The notes beneath the pieces are model-generated. The model saw only the letters and a program-made list of their open reading frames with translations. It had not been told where the DNA came from and searched no databases. A stretch of DNA of 64,000 nucleotides from Helicobacter sp. 13S00482-2 (GTDB lineage: Bacteria; Campylobacterota; Campylobacteria; Campylobacterales; Helicobacteraceae): the NCBI RefSeq assembly GCF_002272795.1, contig NZ_MLAT01000009.1, positions 1 through 64,000 on the forward strand, read 5' to 3'. This document shows, in pieces, positions 34,709 to 44,373 of the stretch; position 1 is the stretch's first letter, and every line of letters starts with the position of its first letter. The position numbers and the translations under genes were made by a program.

Positions 34709-35964
34709 TATATGCCTCCTATTAAAAAGTTTCTGAAAAGAATTATATCAACTTCCTGCCCACTATATAGATTCCCTTCATTTTCTGGCAAAACCACAAG
34801 GGCACTCTGACCACATAGATTGTTTATGACCGAACTTTGAAAAGCTCTTTTTTTTGAAAAACCTACATGATACTTGCCATTAAAAATCTCTAAATCACAA
34901 ACTCGAAATTCCATTCTATTATCATTTCTAAGAACATCTTCAGTTAAAGTTGCTTTCAAAAATTGATGCTGGTAATTCATACCAAGCATTCTAGCAAAAA
35001 CAACACTACCAAATAAATAAAAACTCAAGGCGGCCGAATTTGGCGATCCAGGTAATCCTAATAAGTACTTTGTTTTTCCATTTTGGTGATAAAGTGCATA
35101 TGTAAAAGGCTTACCAGGTTTGATTCTAACACCCTTAAAAAGCACCTCACAAAGCTCTGCAAGTACTTCTTGGGTAAAATCATAATCTCCCATACTCATA
35201 CCTCCTGTGCTTAATAAAATATCACAATCTCTCAGTGCCTCAGACATAAGCTCTCTTATAATTTCCTTATTATCGGGTATTATGGGATAAAGAATTGCTT
35301 CTCCTCCCATTAAACTCACCATTGCTTTAAGCAGATGATTATTCACGCTATAAATTACATTTTCATTTTCCCTATGTTCTCCAACCTCTATTATCTCTGA
35401 ACCACCTGTCAAAATAGCAACTTTTGGCTTTCTAAAAACCTCTACAAAAATTTGATTTAAATCTGCTAAAAGCCCAATTTCATACGCCCCTATAGCACTC
35501 CCTTTCTTGAGTAAAACATCTCCCTTGCAATAGTTTTCTCCAATACATCTCACCCACTGCCCTTTTTTGGTTACTGGGGCATCTTGGGATAAAAATACCT
35601 TATTGTCTCTAATGACACTATACTCAACTAACAAAATCGTATCTGAACCTTTAGGCATTTTTGATCCCGTAAAGGTTTTGATAGCACTAGCAGGTTTTAA
35701 AGAAAAATCAAAATTCGCACCTGCTGGATTATCGCCATCTAAAACAAGCCCCTCTTTTAAAAGCTTGGGGAAGTCCTCAAAACAAAAAGCATAACCATCC
35801 ATGCTTGAAGTAGGAAACTTAGGCATATCAATTTTAGCAACAATATCTTGAGCTAAAACTCTACCTAAAGAATCACTAAAAATAACCTTCTCAACACTCA
35901 TTGGTGCAATATTGGATTTGGATACCAGATCCAATGCTTGGTAAAAACTAATATTTTTTTCCAT
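34708..35964 (-). CDS. moeA: Molybdopterin molybdenumtransferase
   Basis: A 418-residue MoeA that inserts molybdenum into adenylated molybdopterin. It has the MPKFPTSSMDGYAF and GSKMPKGSDTILLVEY segments, ILLSTGGMSMGDYDF (MoCF-biosynthesis domain, about 245-259) and PGKPFTYALYHQNGK. It lies between ribA and moaD, an insertion relative to the gene order I know from H. pylori. Confidence 0.95.
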   Translation of the reverse strand: MEKNISFYQALDLVSKSNIAPMSVEKVIFSDSLGRVLAQDIVAKIDMPKFPTSSMDGYAFCFEDFPKLLKEGLVLDGDNPAGANFDFSLKPASAIKTFTGSKMPKGSDTILLVEYSVIRDNKVFLSQDAPVTKKGQWVRCIGENYCKGDVLLKKGSAIGAYEIGLLADLNQIFVEVFRKPKVAILTGGSEIIEVGEHRENENVIYSVNNHLLKAMVSLMGGEAILYPIIPDNKEIIRELMSEALRDCDILLSTGGMSMGDYDFTQEVLAELCEVLFKGVRIKPGKPFTYALYHQNGKTKYLLGLPGSPNSAALSFYLFGSVVFARMLGMNYQHQFLKATLTEDVLRNDNRMEFRVCDLEIFNGKYHVGFSKKRAFQSSVINNLCGQSALVVLPENEGNLYSGQEVDIILFRNFLIGGI

Positions 35965-36569
35965 TACAATAAATGCCCTAATTTCGCTTTCTTGGTGGCT
36001 AAATATTTTTCATTATAACAATTACTTGGTACAACAATGCTGTCCCTACTGACTTCAACATATTTACTCATCGCTTCAATTTTTTTAGGATTATTTGTGA
36101 GTAAGCGAATTTTTTTGATTTTATAGTATTCAAAAATATCACCCACAAGCGAGTAATTGCGATTGTCACTTTTAAATCCAAGTGCTTCATTTGCCTCAAC
36201 AGTATCATAACCTTTATCTTGAAGGGCATAGGCATTCACCTTATTAAAAAGTCCAATTCCTCTACCTTCTTGACGCAAATATATCAACATGCCGCCTTTC
36301 CCGTTTTCTTGTTCTTGTGCTATTTTTTCCATCGCAAGTGCAAGTTCGCCACCACAATCGCACTTGTGAGAACCAAATACATCTCCAGTGAGACATTCAG
36401 AATGAACTCTTACAAGTGGAGCATCGCAAAATTTATCTGTAAAAACAACTAAATGTTCTACTGGACATTCACACTCTTTTTCTAATTTAAATTCTCTAAA
36501 TGATTGTATAAAAAAATTCCCAAATCGGGTAGGCAACTTTGCCTTTTGTGAAACTTGAAATTTTTCCAA
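35964..36569 (-). CDS. ribA: GTP cyclohydrolase II
   Basis: A 201-residue RibA, first step of riboflavin synthesis from GTP. Zinc ligands are in [20 protein letters not shown] (about 60-80), with the catalytic [15 protein letters not shown]. It starts the molybdenum cofactor operon and shares one base with moeA. No FMN riboswitch is seen in the short leader. Confidence 0.95.
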   Translation of the reverse strand: MEKFQVSQKAKLPTRFGNFFIQSFREFKLEKECECPVEHLVVFTDKFCDAPLVRVHSECLTGDVFGSHKCDCGGELALAMEKIAQEQENGKGGMLIYLRQEGRGIGLFNKVNAYALQDKGYDTVEANEALGFKSDNRNYSLVGDIFEYYKIKKIRLLTNNPKKIEAMSKYVEVSRDSIVVPSNCYNEKYLATKKAKLGHLL

Positions 36570-36630
36570 AAAATATCCTTTTATTCATTTTATGCGATTA
36601 TATCAAGAAAAATATCGATTTTAGAAAACC

Positions 36631-37374
36631 CTAAAATTGATAAGCAAAACTTACCCCTGTTGGAGAAATACCTGTTAAGATTTTATTTTTATTTTTAACG
36701 CCCACAAGCTCTCCAAGTCCAAGATCAGAAATGATAAAACCTATAGGATCCATTAGCGCAATGAGCGTATAACCCAAAACTCTAGAACCAAAAAGTTCGC
36801 CATTATTGGACTGAATATAACGTGTAAATTGATAAAAAATTTCTCCAAATATTGAACCCATCGCAGGGGTATAAATCAGATCCTGCCAACTAGGTATCTC
36901 AACAAAAGCTTCAATACCATATTCCCAAAAAAAAGCTGAAGTGATAAAAGAAAAAAGCACAGACTCTGCCCAGCTATAACCAGCTTTACGTGGTTGGAGA
37001 TAATACACAGCTCCAAAATATGGATGGGCAACACCATTGAGCCAAAAATTATCATCATCTACAGCAGGAGCCACTTGGACATCTTGAACCCAACTCCTAA
37101 ATCCAAACCTTTCTCTATCCCAATTTGTAACGCTCTCAGGCATCAAGTATAAACCTGCAATGCCTACAAACAATCCCGCACCCAATATTCCAGCACTAGT
37201 CCCTAGATATTTACCCTTACTATCAGGCACGTAATAATAAGGATTGCCTGGCTGATCAGGTTTTGCAGGAAAATTCCAATGCCTTGACTCAGGATTTTTA
37301 AGCGTCTCTTCAAGCGAAGAGCCAAACAGGCTTGTACAAATACACAGGATCGCTAGGGTTTTTAAAACATTCAA
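36631..37374 (-). CDS. DUF3943 domain protein, exported
   Basis: A protein of about 247 residues with a signal peptide (LKTLAILCICTSLFG). The core matches the DUF3943 pattern: DDDNFWLNGVAHPYFGAVYY, SAFFWEYGIEAFVEIPSWQD and LIYTPAMGSIFGEIFY. I prefer TTG at 37374 (after GGAGAATTAAGAAT) to the ATG 13 codons earlier, since that gives a clean signal peptide. Function unknown; probably associated with the outer membrane. Confidence 0.75.
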   Translation of the reverse strand: MNVLKTLAILCICTSLFGSSLEETLKNPESRHWNFPAKPDQPGNPYYYVPDSKGKYLGTSAGILGAGLFVGIAGLYLMPESVTNWDRERFGFRSWVQDVQVAPAVDDDNFWLNGVAHPYFGAVYYLQPRKAGYSWAESVLFSFITSAFFWEYGIEAFVEIPSWQDLIYTPAMGSIFGEIFYQFTRYIQSNNGELFGSRVLGYTLIALMDPIGFIISDLGLGELVGVKNKNKILTGISPTGVSFAYQF

Positions 37375-37523
37375 ATTCTTAATTCTCCGAAAGTAAATCG
37401 CTATTGAAAGCAAAGATTTTATCTTAGTATTTTAAATGATTGCATATACAATTATTTAAAATAAAATGGTACAATCTAGAATTCAAAAAACAATAAGTAA
37501 CTCTTTATCTAGTAGGAAGATTG

Positions 37524-38039
37524 ATGGCAATTATAGGAAAATTACATTCTTTAGAGCATTTATTCCAAAAAACAGATGATCTTAAATATCTATACGAATA
37601 TCTTCAGAACGCGACAAATCCAAATCATTCTACTCATCAAGCCATCATAAATACTCCATTAAAAACAGAAAACAAAATTGATTTAATCAGTGGAATGTTC
37701 GCCATAATCCAATCTTATCCTCTGAAAAATCCAGATGATGCATTCTATGAAACCCATATCAAGTATATAGATTTCCAACTAGTGATAAAGGGGGTAGAAT
37801 TTTTTGAAATCGGGGATAAAACAGATTTTGAAATCAAAACACCCTATAACGAAGAAAAAGACCTGATTATTTATAAAAAAAGCCTCAAAACCTCAAAGCT
37901 CAGACTCCATGAAGGAATGCTAGGAATTTTCTTTGATACCGACGTACACGCTGGAGGGCTCAGTATGGATGAAACACAAGAAAATGTTTCAAAAGTTGTG
38001 ATCAAAGTTCCAAAATCAATCGTAAAATTAAAACTGTAG
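37524..38039 (+). CDS. YhcH/YjgK/YiaL family protein
   Basis: A 171-residue cupin-like protein (DUF386 / NanQ type), a family with sugar anomerase members. Markers: HIKYIDFQLVIKGVEFFEIG (about 83-103, metal-binding His) and LGIFFDTDVHAGGLSMD. ATG 37524 follows TAGGAAGATTG. The sugar it acts on is unclear. It lies next to the DUF2147 gene in the same direction. Confidence 0.85.
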   Translation: MAIIGKLHSLEHLFQKTDDLKYLYEYLQNATNPNHSTHQAIINTPLKTENKIDLISGMFAIIQSYPLKNPDDAFYETHIKYIDFQLVIKGVEFFEIGDKTDFEIKTPYNEEKDLIIYKKSLKTSKLRLHEGMLGIFFDTDVHAGGLSMDETQENVSKVVIKVPKSIVKLKL

Positions 38040-38046
38040 AAAAATA

Positions 38047-38544
38047 ATGAAATATTTGTTTTTATTTTTATTTTTTATAGATTCTGTATTTGGAAATCAA
38101 TTAGCGGGAATTTATCAATCCCAATCCTTTTTACTCTTCAAGAGTGCTTATGTTGAGTTCTTTGAATTTAATGGTAAATATTATGCTTATGGCATAGAAA
38201 ATACAGATCATTCTCCACCAAAAAAAGATTCTAAAAACCCAAATCCATATCTTAGAAATCGAAGTGATAAGGGAGTGGTTTTTTTATATGGACTCGTTCA
38301 TACTTCTGCAGACAATTATAAATATGGCAAAGCGTATAATTTTTATGATGGCAGAACCTACCATATCAAAATTCACCAAAGAAAAAATGGAGATTTAGAT
38401 TTTCGCTCCAGCATTGATTCAACAGGCTATATAGGGAAAACTTTTTTGTGGAAAAAGCTAACCCAAGATGAGATAGAAAAAGCGGGTATCAAAAGACCTA
38501 ATTTTCATGAAGTTTTAAACACTATTTCTGAGCTTGATCTTTAA
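38047..38544 (+). CDS. DUF2147 family exported protein
   Basis: A 165-residue protein with a signal peptide (MKYLFLFLFFIDSVFG) and the DUF2147 pattern (KYGKAYNFYDGRTYHIKI, DLDFRSSIDSTGYIGKTFLW). It is a small calycin-like secreted protein of unknown role. Its last 23 bp overlap the convergent asd gene. Confidence 0.8.
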   Translation: MKYLFLFLFFIDSVFGNQLAGIYQSQSFLLFKSAYVEFFEFNGKYYAYGIENTDHSPPKKDSKNPNPYLRNRSDKGVVFLYGLVHTSADNYKYGKAYNFYDGRTYHIKIHQRKNGDLDFRSSIDSTGYIGKTFLWKKLTQDEIEKAGIKRPNFHEVLNTISELDL

Positions 38545-39559
38545 ATTCTACCCATTTTTTGGCAATCCTCACAGCATTTGTTGCCGCCCCTACACGTAAC
38601 TGATCTGCCACGCACCACAAGTGTAATATTTTCTTATCATAAATATCATTTCTAATACGCCCTACATAAGTTTCATCGGTATCTATAGAAATAATAGGCA
38701 TTGGATAAAGCTTCTCAGCAGGAGTGTCTACGACGACAATATTCTCAGATTTTTCCAAAATTTCTCTTGCCATTTGTGCTGTGACTTCACGCTCAAAAGC
38801 TATACTGATAGATTCACTATGCGATCTCAAAACAGGAACTCTCACACAAGTTGCACTCAATGGAAAATCAGCTCCTAAAATCTTATGAGTTTCATTGACC
38901 ATTTTCATCTCTTCTTTTGTGTAATCATTGGGCATAAAAACATCAATTTGTGGAATCAAATTAAGAGCTATCCGATGTGGAAAAGTTTGTGGCTCACACT
39001 CTTCTAGTTCAAATGCAAAAAACTTTTGCATTTGGGTCACAAGCTCCTCCATCCCTTTTTTACCCGCACCACTCACTGCTTGATAAGTACTTACATCCAC
39101 GCGTTTAATTCCAAATGCCTTATGAAGAGGTCCTAAAACTTGCACCATTTGAATGGTAGAACAATTCGGATTGGCAATAATCCCTGCACCTTTGCACTTC
39201 AGTATATCTTTGGGATTCACCTCAGGAACGATGAGAGGAACATCATCTTGCATCCGAAAATGACTTGTATTGTCTATGACAAGTGCTCCAGCTTTAATTG
39301 CACTAGGGACAAATTCTGCACTCACACTTCCTCCTGCTGAAAAAAATGCGATTTCTATCCCCTCTTTTTCAAAGACGTTATGAGTGGTTTCCAATATCTT
39401 GTGATTTTCGCCAAATGCTTGTATTTCTTCTCCAGCACTACGAATACTAGCTAGAGGTACTAGCTTTTTGATAGGGAAATGTTGCTCATCTAAAACTCTA
39501 AATAGCTCTTCTCCGACAGCACCACTAGCCCCTACCACTCCAACAACATATTTTTTCAT
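38522..39559 (-). CDS. asd: Aspartate-semialdehyde dehydrogenase
   Basis: A 345-residue Asd that reduces aspartyl phosphate on the route to lysine, threonine, methionine and diaminopimelate. It has VGVVGASGAVGEEL, the catalytic Cys in IIANPNCSTIQMV (about 126-138) and SGAGKKGMEEL. Standard length. Confidence 0.96.
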   Translation of the reverse strand: MKKYVVGVVGASGAVGEELFRVLDEQHFPIKKLVPLASIRSAGEEIQAFGENHKILETTHNVFEKEGIEIAFFSAGGSVSAEFVPSAIKAGALVIDNTSHFRMQDDVPLIVPEVNPKDILKCKGAGIIANPNCSTIQMVQVLGPLHKAFGIKRVDVSTYQAVSGAGKKGMEELVTQMQKFFAFELEECEPQTFPHRIALNLIPQIDVFMPNDYTKEEMKMVNETHKILGADFPLSATCVRVPVLRSHSESISIAFEREVTAQMAREILEKSENIVVVDTPAEKLYPMPIISIDTDETYVGRIRNDIYDKKILHLWCVADQLRVGAATNAVRIAKKWVEFKDQAQK

Positions 39560-39696
39560 CTCTATCCTACCTTTTTGCGTATCTTCTCAATATAAAATAT
39601 AGCCTTTAGTGTCATTTTAAAATTCTTAAATTTTATCAAAATAATCACAAAATTAGTATCAACCTAATATGAAATTATGAAGTCTTTTATAGAATT

Positions 39697-40293
39697 TTAT
39701 TTAAAAAACTTGTAAAACCTATTTTCCAAAGGTGCTAATTCTAGCATTTCTTTATCGCCCTCACTATCCCCATAGGCATAAATCTGGGTGTAATCTTTCA
39801 AAACATATTTGCTTTGAATTCTATTTACCTTTTCCTTGCCATAACAGTTAAGACTAGCAAACTTCCCACTTAGCCTTCCATTTGTAATTTCCAAAATAGT
39901 TCCTATGCAATCTATCTTTAGCTCTTCGCATAAAGGCCTGAGATATTCTTCAAAACTCGCACTCACTAAGACAACCTTATGTCCTTGTTTTTTATGCCAG
40001 TATATTTTTTTTAATGCAGATTCTTTTAGAGTTGTTTTTAAAATCGGTAAAAATTTCTCACATTTATCTAGAAATTCTTTAGATTCATATCCTTTGAAAA
40101 AATAACCACTCAATCTTTCTTTGGCATAAGAATTTTTTAATATACCCATCAGATATCCAAGCAAAATATATAGATGAATGAAAATACCCCAATAAAATCC
40201 CCTTTTTCCGACCAAAAACCTTACAAATAAAAATAGGCTATCCTTGTGAGTCATGGTGCCATCAAAATCAAAAAAAGCAATATTTTCTCTCAT
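39697..40293 (-). CDS. HAD-IB family phosphatase, last gene of the UbiA operon
   Basis: A 198-residue HAD phosphatase of the SerB-like IB group: FFDFDGTMTHKDSLF (nucleophile Asp in DFDGT), KVVLVSASFEEYLRPLCEEL and YAYGDSEGDKEML. The start at 40293 lies two bases before the end of the upstream SDR gene. In many bacteria such a HAD domain is fused to a DPPR-synthase-like UbiA domain, which is also encoded in this operon. I infer it could remove the 5-phosphate from polyprenyl-phosphoribose phosphate. Generic phosphoserine-type action is the alternative. Confidence 0.8.
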   Translation of the reverse strand: MRENIAFFDFDGTMTHKDSLFLFVRFLVGKRGFYWGIFIHLYILLGYLMGILKNSYAKERLSGYFFKGYESKEFLDKCEKFLPILKTTLKESALKKIYWHKKQGHKVVLVSASFEEYLRPLCEELKIDCIGTILEITNGRLSGKFASLNCYGKEKVNRIQSKYVLKDYTQIYAYGDSEGDKEMLELAPLENRFYKFFK

Positions 40294-40294
40294 T

Positions 40295-41269
40295 TTATTT
40301 CTCTTTTGAAGTCTTGTATTCATCATAGGCTTCTAAGAGCATATCTCCATCTTCTTGCAATGGTTCCCAACCCAAGATATTTTGCGTTTCTGTAATATCT
40401 ACGATATATTCTTCATCGGCAATTTCATACTGTTCCTTATACATAATTTCTAACCCCAAAAATCCCAAAAACCCCAAACAAAATTTTACAAATCTCCCAT
40501 AAGTTGGTATCAGTAAGGATTTTGAACCCGTCTGTAAAATAACTTTTCTGAGTAGATCTTTTACTTTTGGAGGATTTTTACTCCCTAAATTAAATTCAGC
40601 ATTAGGGATACCTTTTTGCAATGCCAAATAAATCGCATTCGCACAATCTAGAACGCTCACCATTTGATAGCAATTATTCCCGCTTCCAATCATAGGAATA
40701 GGCAATCCCATATCCATAAGTTTGAATAATTTTATCAAAATTCCAAATCTACCCTTCCCTACTATCATGCGAGGGCGAAAGATAGTTATATTAAAACCCT
40801 TCTTTCGATATTCTTCACAGAGCTTTTCAGATTCAAATTTACTCTTACCGTAATCTCCAAAAGGATTTTTAGGATGATGTGAATCAATAGGCAAGTATTG
40901 AGGTTTTCCATAAACCATATCTGTGCTGAAATAAATCATTTTATTGCAACCTCTTTTTTCCATTGCCTCTAAAATATTTTTTGTCCCTGAAACATTGGTA
41001 TCAAAAAAATATTCCTTTCTGTTTTTTCTAGGTGGCTTTAAATGGTATTGTTTAGCGGCTAGATGGATCACGTTATCATCACTTAGAAATTCAAAGTCAA
41101 TTTTTTTAGCAATATCAACACAAAAAAACTTTGATTGATTGGGAAGTTTTTTGGGCTTTAAAGTATCTAATATAATAATCTCGCTCTGAATTCCTGTAGA
41201 TTTTTTAGAAATCAGATCCACTACATATTCACCCAAAAACCCCGCTCCACCCACGATGATATAACGCAT
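40295..41269 (-). CDS. NAD-dependent epimerase/dehydratase (extended SDR)
   Basis: A 324-residue extended short-chain dehydrogenase. The NAD motif is IIVGGAGFLGEYVVDLI, the Ser/Tyr/Lys site is in YFSTDMVY and YGKSKFESEKLCEEY. The C-terminal part contains a hydrophobic stretch (FVKFCLGFLGFLGLEIMY). AAGGAT precedes the ATG. It probably modifies a nucleotide- or lipid-linked sugar of this operon; substrate unknown. It differs from DprE2, which is a classical SDR. Confidence 0.8.
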   Translation of the reverse strand: MRYIIVGGAGFLGEYVVDLISKKSTGIQSEIIILDTLKPKKLPNQSKFFCVDIAKKIDFEFLSDDNVIHLAAKQYHLKPPRKNRKEYFFDTNVSGTKNILEAMEKRGCNKMIYFSTDMVYGKPQYLPIDSHHPKNPFGDYGKSKFESEKLCEEYRKKGFNITIFRPRMIVGKGRFGILIKLFKLMDMGLPIPMIGSGNNCYQMVSVLDCANAIYLALQKGIPNAEFNLGSKNPPKVKDLLRKVILQTGSKSLLIPTYGRFVKFCLGFLGFLGLEIMYKEQYEIADEEYIVDITETQNILGWEPLQEDGDMLLEAYDEYKTSKEK

Positions 41270-41271
41270 TT

Positions 41272-41634
41272 TTATCCTTTAGAAATACTCAAGAAGAGCA
41301 AACCCGCACAAATAAAAGCTATCCCTATCATTTTATAAAATGTTAAAGGCTCTCCAAAGCTATAATAAGCAATAATTGCTGAAAGGATGAAGCCTAGACT
41401 CAAAAATGGATATGCGATGCTGACATTCACCTTTGAAAGCACAACCATCCAAGAAAGAATACTGATAGCATAACAACCCATACCAAGCCAAAGATAAATA
41501 TTTCCCAATCCTCTAAGAATGAAATCCATATTCAAAGACAAAGAACCAAGACTCATCATTCCTTTTTTAATAAAAATCTGTGCAAAAGAATTCAAAGCCA
41601 CTGAAAAAATTATGATTGGAATAAATTTAATCAT
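41272..41634 (-). CDS. Small multidrug resistance/ArnE-F-type transporter
   Basis: A 120-residue protein with four membrane helices (IPIIIFSVALNSFAQIFIKK, LWLGMGCYAISILSWMVVLS, IAYPFLSLGFILSAIIAYYS, IGIAFICAGLLFLS), as in EmrE- or ArnE/ArnF-like proteins. Such proteins flip polyprenyl-phosphate-linked sugars. Its place between GT-C-type enzymes and an SDR supports a flippase role. Confidence 0.75.
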   Translation of the reverse strand: MIKFIPIIIFSVALNSFAQIFIKKGMMSLGSLSLNMDFILRGLGNIYLWLGMGCYAISILSWMVVLSKVNVSIAYPFLSLGFILSAIIAYYSFGEPLTFYKMIGIAFICAGLLFLSISKG

Positions 41635-41645
41635 TTAAAATCCTT

Positions 41646-43166
41646 TTAATGTGAGGGTATATCTTCTGATATCTGAAAACTATCCACTCCAAACTTATGT
41701 GCATACACCCCATTAGGCCACTTGTTTGGATCTGTGCCTGGATTGGCATAATCTCCAAAATTTTTATATGAACTCTCAAAAACTCTTCTATCTACAATAA
41801 TATGTTTATTTCCTTTGAGTTTTTCTTGCTCAATATAAGAAAGCATATTTTCCCATCTGATAGAATGTTTGAGATATTGTATTTGCACAAAAAAACTATA
41901 GGACACACTCATGAATATAACCAAAGAAGCCACATATTTTCTGTGTTTAAAATGCAACAATTGGTATATCTTAATAAAAGAAAAAATCATTATGGTAAAT
42001 AACATTAGATGGCTAAATAATCTTGTTCGATTTGGAATATTTGGCACCTGCACCAACGCAAAACCACCTACAATCCAAAAACAATACAACAAAAAAGCGA
42101 TGAATAAAAACTTTAAATCTTTACTTTGATTTTTGCGTAAAAAGAAACATCCTAACAAAACCACAAAAAAAGATAGAAAGAAAAATAAAGTATGAGATAA
42201 ATGCTTACCAAAAACTAAAAATGCAGCACAAAAAAGAATAAAACCTAACCATAATAATACCTTATGGCTTTTTGATTGCAAAAATTTAACAAAAAAATAA
42301 AAGAATATACTCAAAATAGAGACCGCAAATGTATTTGAATAATAAGCGTTGATAGCAAGAGAAAAACGTTTGATTTTATCTATGAAAGAAAGTCTTAAAA
42401 AATCTCCTATACTTAAAAACTCTGGAAAATATACAGCTCTTAATCTTGGGCCAGGGGAAAAATATAGCACACAATAGCCTATCAAAAATCCTATAATTCC
42501 TGCATAGTACCAAGATGGAAGTTTAATCTTAGCAATAAAAATGGCAAAAAATAAAAAACAAATCTGAGCGATTATGGTGATAATTCCTCCAAGCTCAGTG
42601 CACCAACCAGCAAAAAAATTCAATACAAAAAAGAGAAATACACCCAAAAAGGAGAAATTTTTCATTTCTATCTTTTTGTCTAAAAAATATAAATTCCAAA
42701 AAATCCTATAGGGAATCAAGCATAATATAATCATCAAAACAGAAAAAAGATTATTAAAAACTCCACTCCCCCACAAAAAGTCTGAACCAAAAGCACTAAA
42801 AAAAAGAATCAAAAATAAACTTAAAAATAAAACCAATGCATCAAGTTTGTATTTGGGCCATCTGCCAAATACAAGTATAAAAAAAGCAAGAAAAAATCCT
42901 GTCTCTAAACCCGCAAGCAAAATATCAAAATAAATGCTTCCATTATATTTTGCTAAAAATCCTACGTATATAAAATCACCAAACCTTGAATTCCAACTAA
43001 GATAAGACCTTATAGCACTATCTAGACCATTTAAAGCTTGATAGTAAGCATCAAAATCATCACTCTGAGGAGGAAACAACATATTTACGGTAAATAAAAA
43101 CAAAAATAGATACAATACACTACCTAAAACAAAATAATCACTCTCTTTTTGTTTTTGCATATTCAT
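41646..43166 (-). CDS. Polytopic GT-C-like membrane protein
   Basis: A 506-residue protein with about eleven membrane helices. The early loop has FPPQSDDFDAYYQALNG, an acidic pair on the periplasmic side typical of GT-C glycosyltransferases that use polyprenyl-phosphate sugars, and YLSWNSRFGDFIYVGFLAKY, like the DUF6056 group. The soluble C-terminal end (VDRRVFESSYKNF onwards) faces the periplasm. It overlaps the GT87 gene by 4 bp. Sugar and acceptor are unknown. Confidence 0.6.
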   Translation of the reverse strand: MNMQKQKESDYFVLGSVLYLFLFLFTVNMLFPPQSDDFDAYYQALNGLDSAIRSYLSWNSRFGDFIYVGFLAKYNGSIYFDILLAGLETGFFLAFFILVFGRWPKYKLDALVLFLSLFLILFFSAFGSDFLWGSGVFNNLFSVLMIILCLIPYRIFWNLYFLDKKIEMKNFSFLGVFLFFVLNFFAGWCTELGGIITIIAQICFLFFAIFIAKIKLPSWYYAGIIGFLIGYCVLYFSPGPRLRAVYFPEFLSIGDFLRLSFIDKIKRFSLAINAYYSNTFAVSILSIFFYFFVKFLQSKSHKVLLWLGFILFCAAFLVFGKHLSHTLFFFLSFFVVLLGCFFLRKNQSKDLKFLFIAFLLYCFWIVGGFALVQVPNIPNRTRLFSHLMLFTIMIFSFIKIYQLLHFKHRKYVASLVIFMSVSYSFFVQIQYLKHSIRWENMLSYIEQEKLKGNKHIIVDRRVFESSYKNFGDYANPGTDPNKWPNGVYAHKFGVDSFQISEDIPSH

Positions 43167-44359
43167 TTCATTAATTCCTTTTTATTTCTATCTAAAAAAA
43201 GTAGCCAAAACGATGATATTAAAATCATCACACTCCCAACAAAACAAAAAATAGATCCCATATTCATTGCCCAATGATATCCATCTGGAAGAAAATTTTG
43301 AATCCTAGAACCAATCCAAAAAAACAATGCTAATATTACCAAAAAACACATCGAATAATAGGTGCTTTTAAGACAAAATTTTGCAAACAATATGGCTATA
43401 AAAAACATATACTGATCATATCCCAAGTGATAAAAGGTTCCTAACGATAACAGTATAGAAGAAGCAATGATTCTCGCTGGGGGGGGGGGAATTCTCAAAC
43501 ATATCCAAATATAAGCACAATATATGAGTGTAATCACCCATAAAAAGGGATTTGAAAATGAAAAAAAGCTCCCATCAAATAAACTCCTAGATAAACTCAT
43601 CAAGTCCGAAGGGCCAACTCCAGTAGCCTGTGATGACACCTTCAAAGGCAGAATCAAAGATTCCCATATGGTAATATCAAATTGCAATGCAAATAAAATC
43701 ACAAAAACAAGATTAATAATCCCTGCAAAAATCACTTCTTTTATATATCCTGCTAGAAAAAATCCTATCAATATAGGGATTCCAAAGGAATATTTAGTGA
43801 ATAAAATACTCAAACATATAGTTAAAATAAGCCAATTCTTTCGATACATATAGCCTAGTGCAAGAAAAAAACCAAGAATAATAGCAACTTGGCCATTTGC
43901 AATCACATTGCCAAATGTATAACCAAACAAAACAAAAATACTCACAAGAAGCAAAAAGGCTAGATTGATTTTTTTATAAAATAAGAACATCGTACCGAAG
44001 AAACATATAACACTGAAAATAGCAAAAAATATTTTGGCATTCTCAAAATCCATCAAAGCAAATGGATACATTAAAACATAAAGCATCGGTGCATAGTTTG
44101 GATCTTGAGCCATAAAAGTATCACCACTTAAAGATGCAAGATAAGGATTGATAGAATGAATAAAATTTCCTAATCCCCAATATTGAGTCGCAGGATACCA
44201 TTGCATATCTACACTACCATGAATAGACAACACCACACTTTGATAAACACTTTTACTTGCAATAAATACAAAAATAATAATGAATAATAATTTATATTTA
44301 TCAAATAAATATAGCATCAATATCTTTATTCTATCTAGCAACTCCATCTTAATATCCAT
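43163..44359 (-). CDS. GT87 (DUF2029) family glycosyltransferase with C11 tract
   Basis: A 398-residue polytopic protein matching GT87, a GT-C family that includes mycobacterial mannosyl- and arabinofuranosyltransferases using polyprenyl-phosphate donors. The first loop has HGSVDMQWYPATQYW and GDTFMAQDPNYAPMLYVLMY, the typical acidic and YPP-like region. Residues 291-294 (PPPP) are encoded by 11 consecutive C. The present length leaves the frame open; 10 or 12 C would run into TAG or TGA within about 25 codons. Start could be ATG 44347 instead. Confidence 0.8.
   Translation of the reverse strand: MDIKMELLDRIKILMLYLFDKYKLLFIIIFVFIASKSVYQSVVLSIHGSVDMQWYPATQYWGLGNFIHSINPYLASLSGDTFMAQDPNYAPMLYVLMYPFALMDFENAKIFFAIFSVICFFGTMFLFYKKINLAFLLLVSIFVLFGYTFGNVIANGQVAIILGFFLALGYMYRKNWLILTICLSILFTKYSFGIPILIGFFLAGYIKEVIFAGIINLVFVILFALQFDITIWESLILPLKVSSQATGVGPSDLMSLSRSLFDGSFFSFSNPFLWVITLIYCAYIWICLRIPPPPARIIASSILLSLGTFYHLGYDQYMFFIAILFAKFCLKSTYYSMCFLVILALFFWIGSRIQNFLPDGYHWAMNMGSIFCFVGSVMILISSFWLLFLDRNKKELMK
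43479..43489. repeat. Homopolymer G11/C11 tract in the GT87 gene
   Basis: Eleven G on the + strand (C on the coding strand), reading ATT-CCC-CCC-CCC-CCA. It is by far the longest G or C run in the window. Tracts of this length in Helicobacter and Campylobacter surface glycosylation genes slip at high rate. In the given sequence the gene is ON. Confidence 0.9.
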
Positions 44360-44373
44360 TTATAAAAAATATT

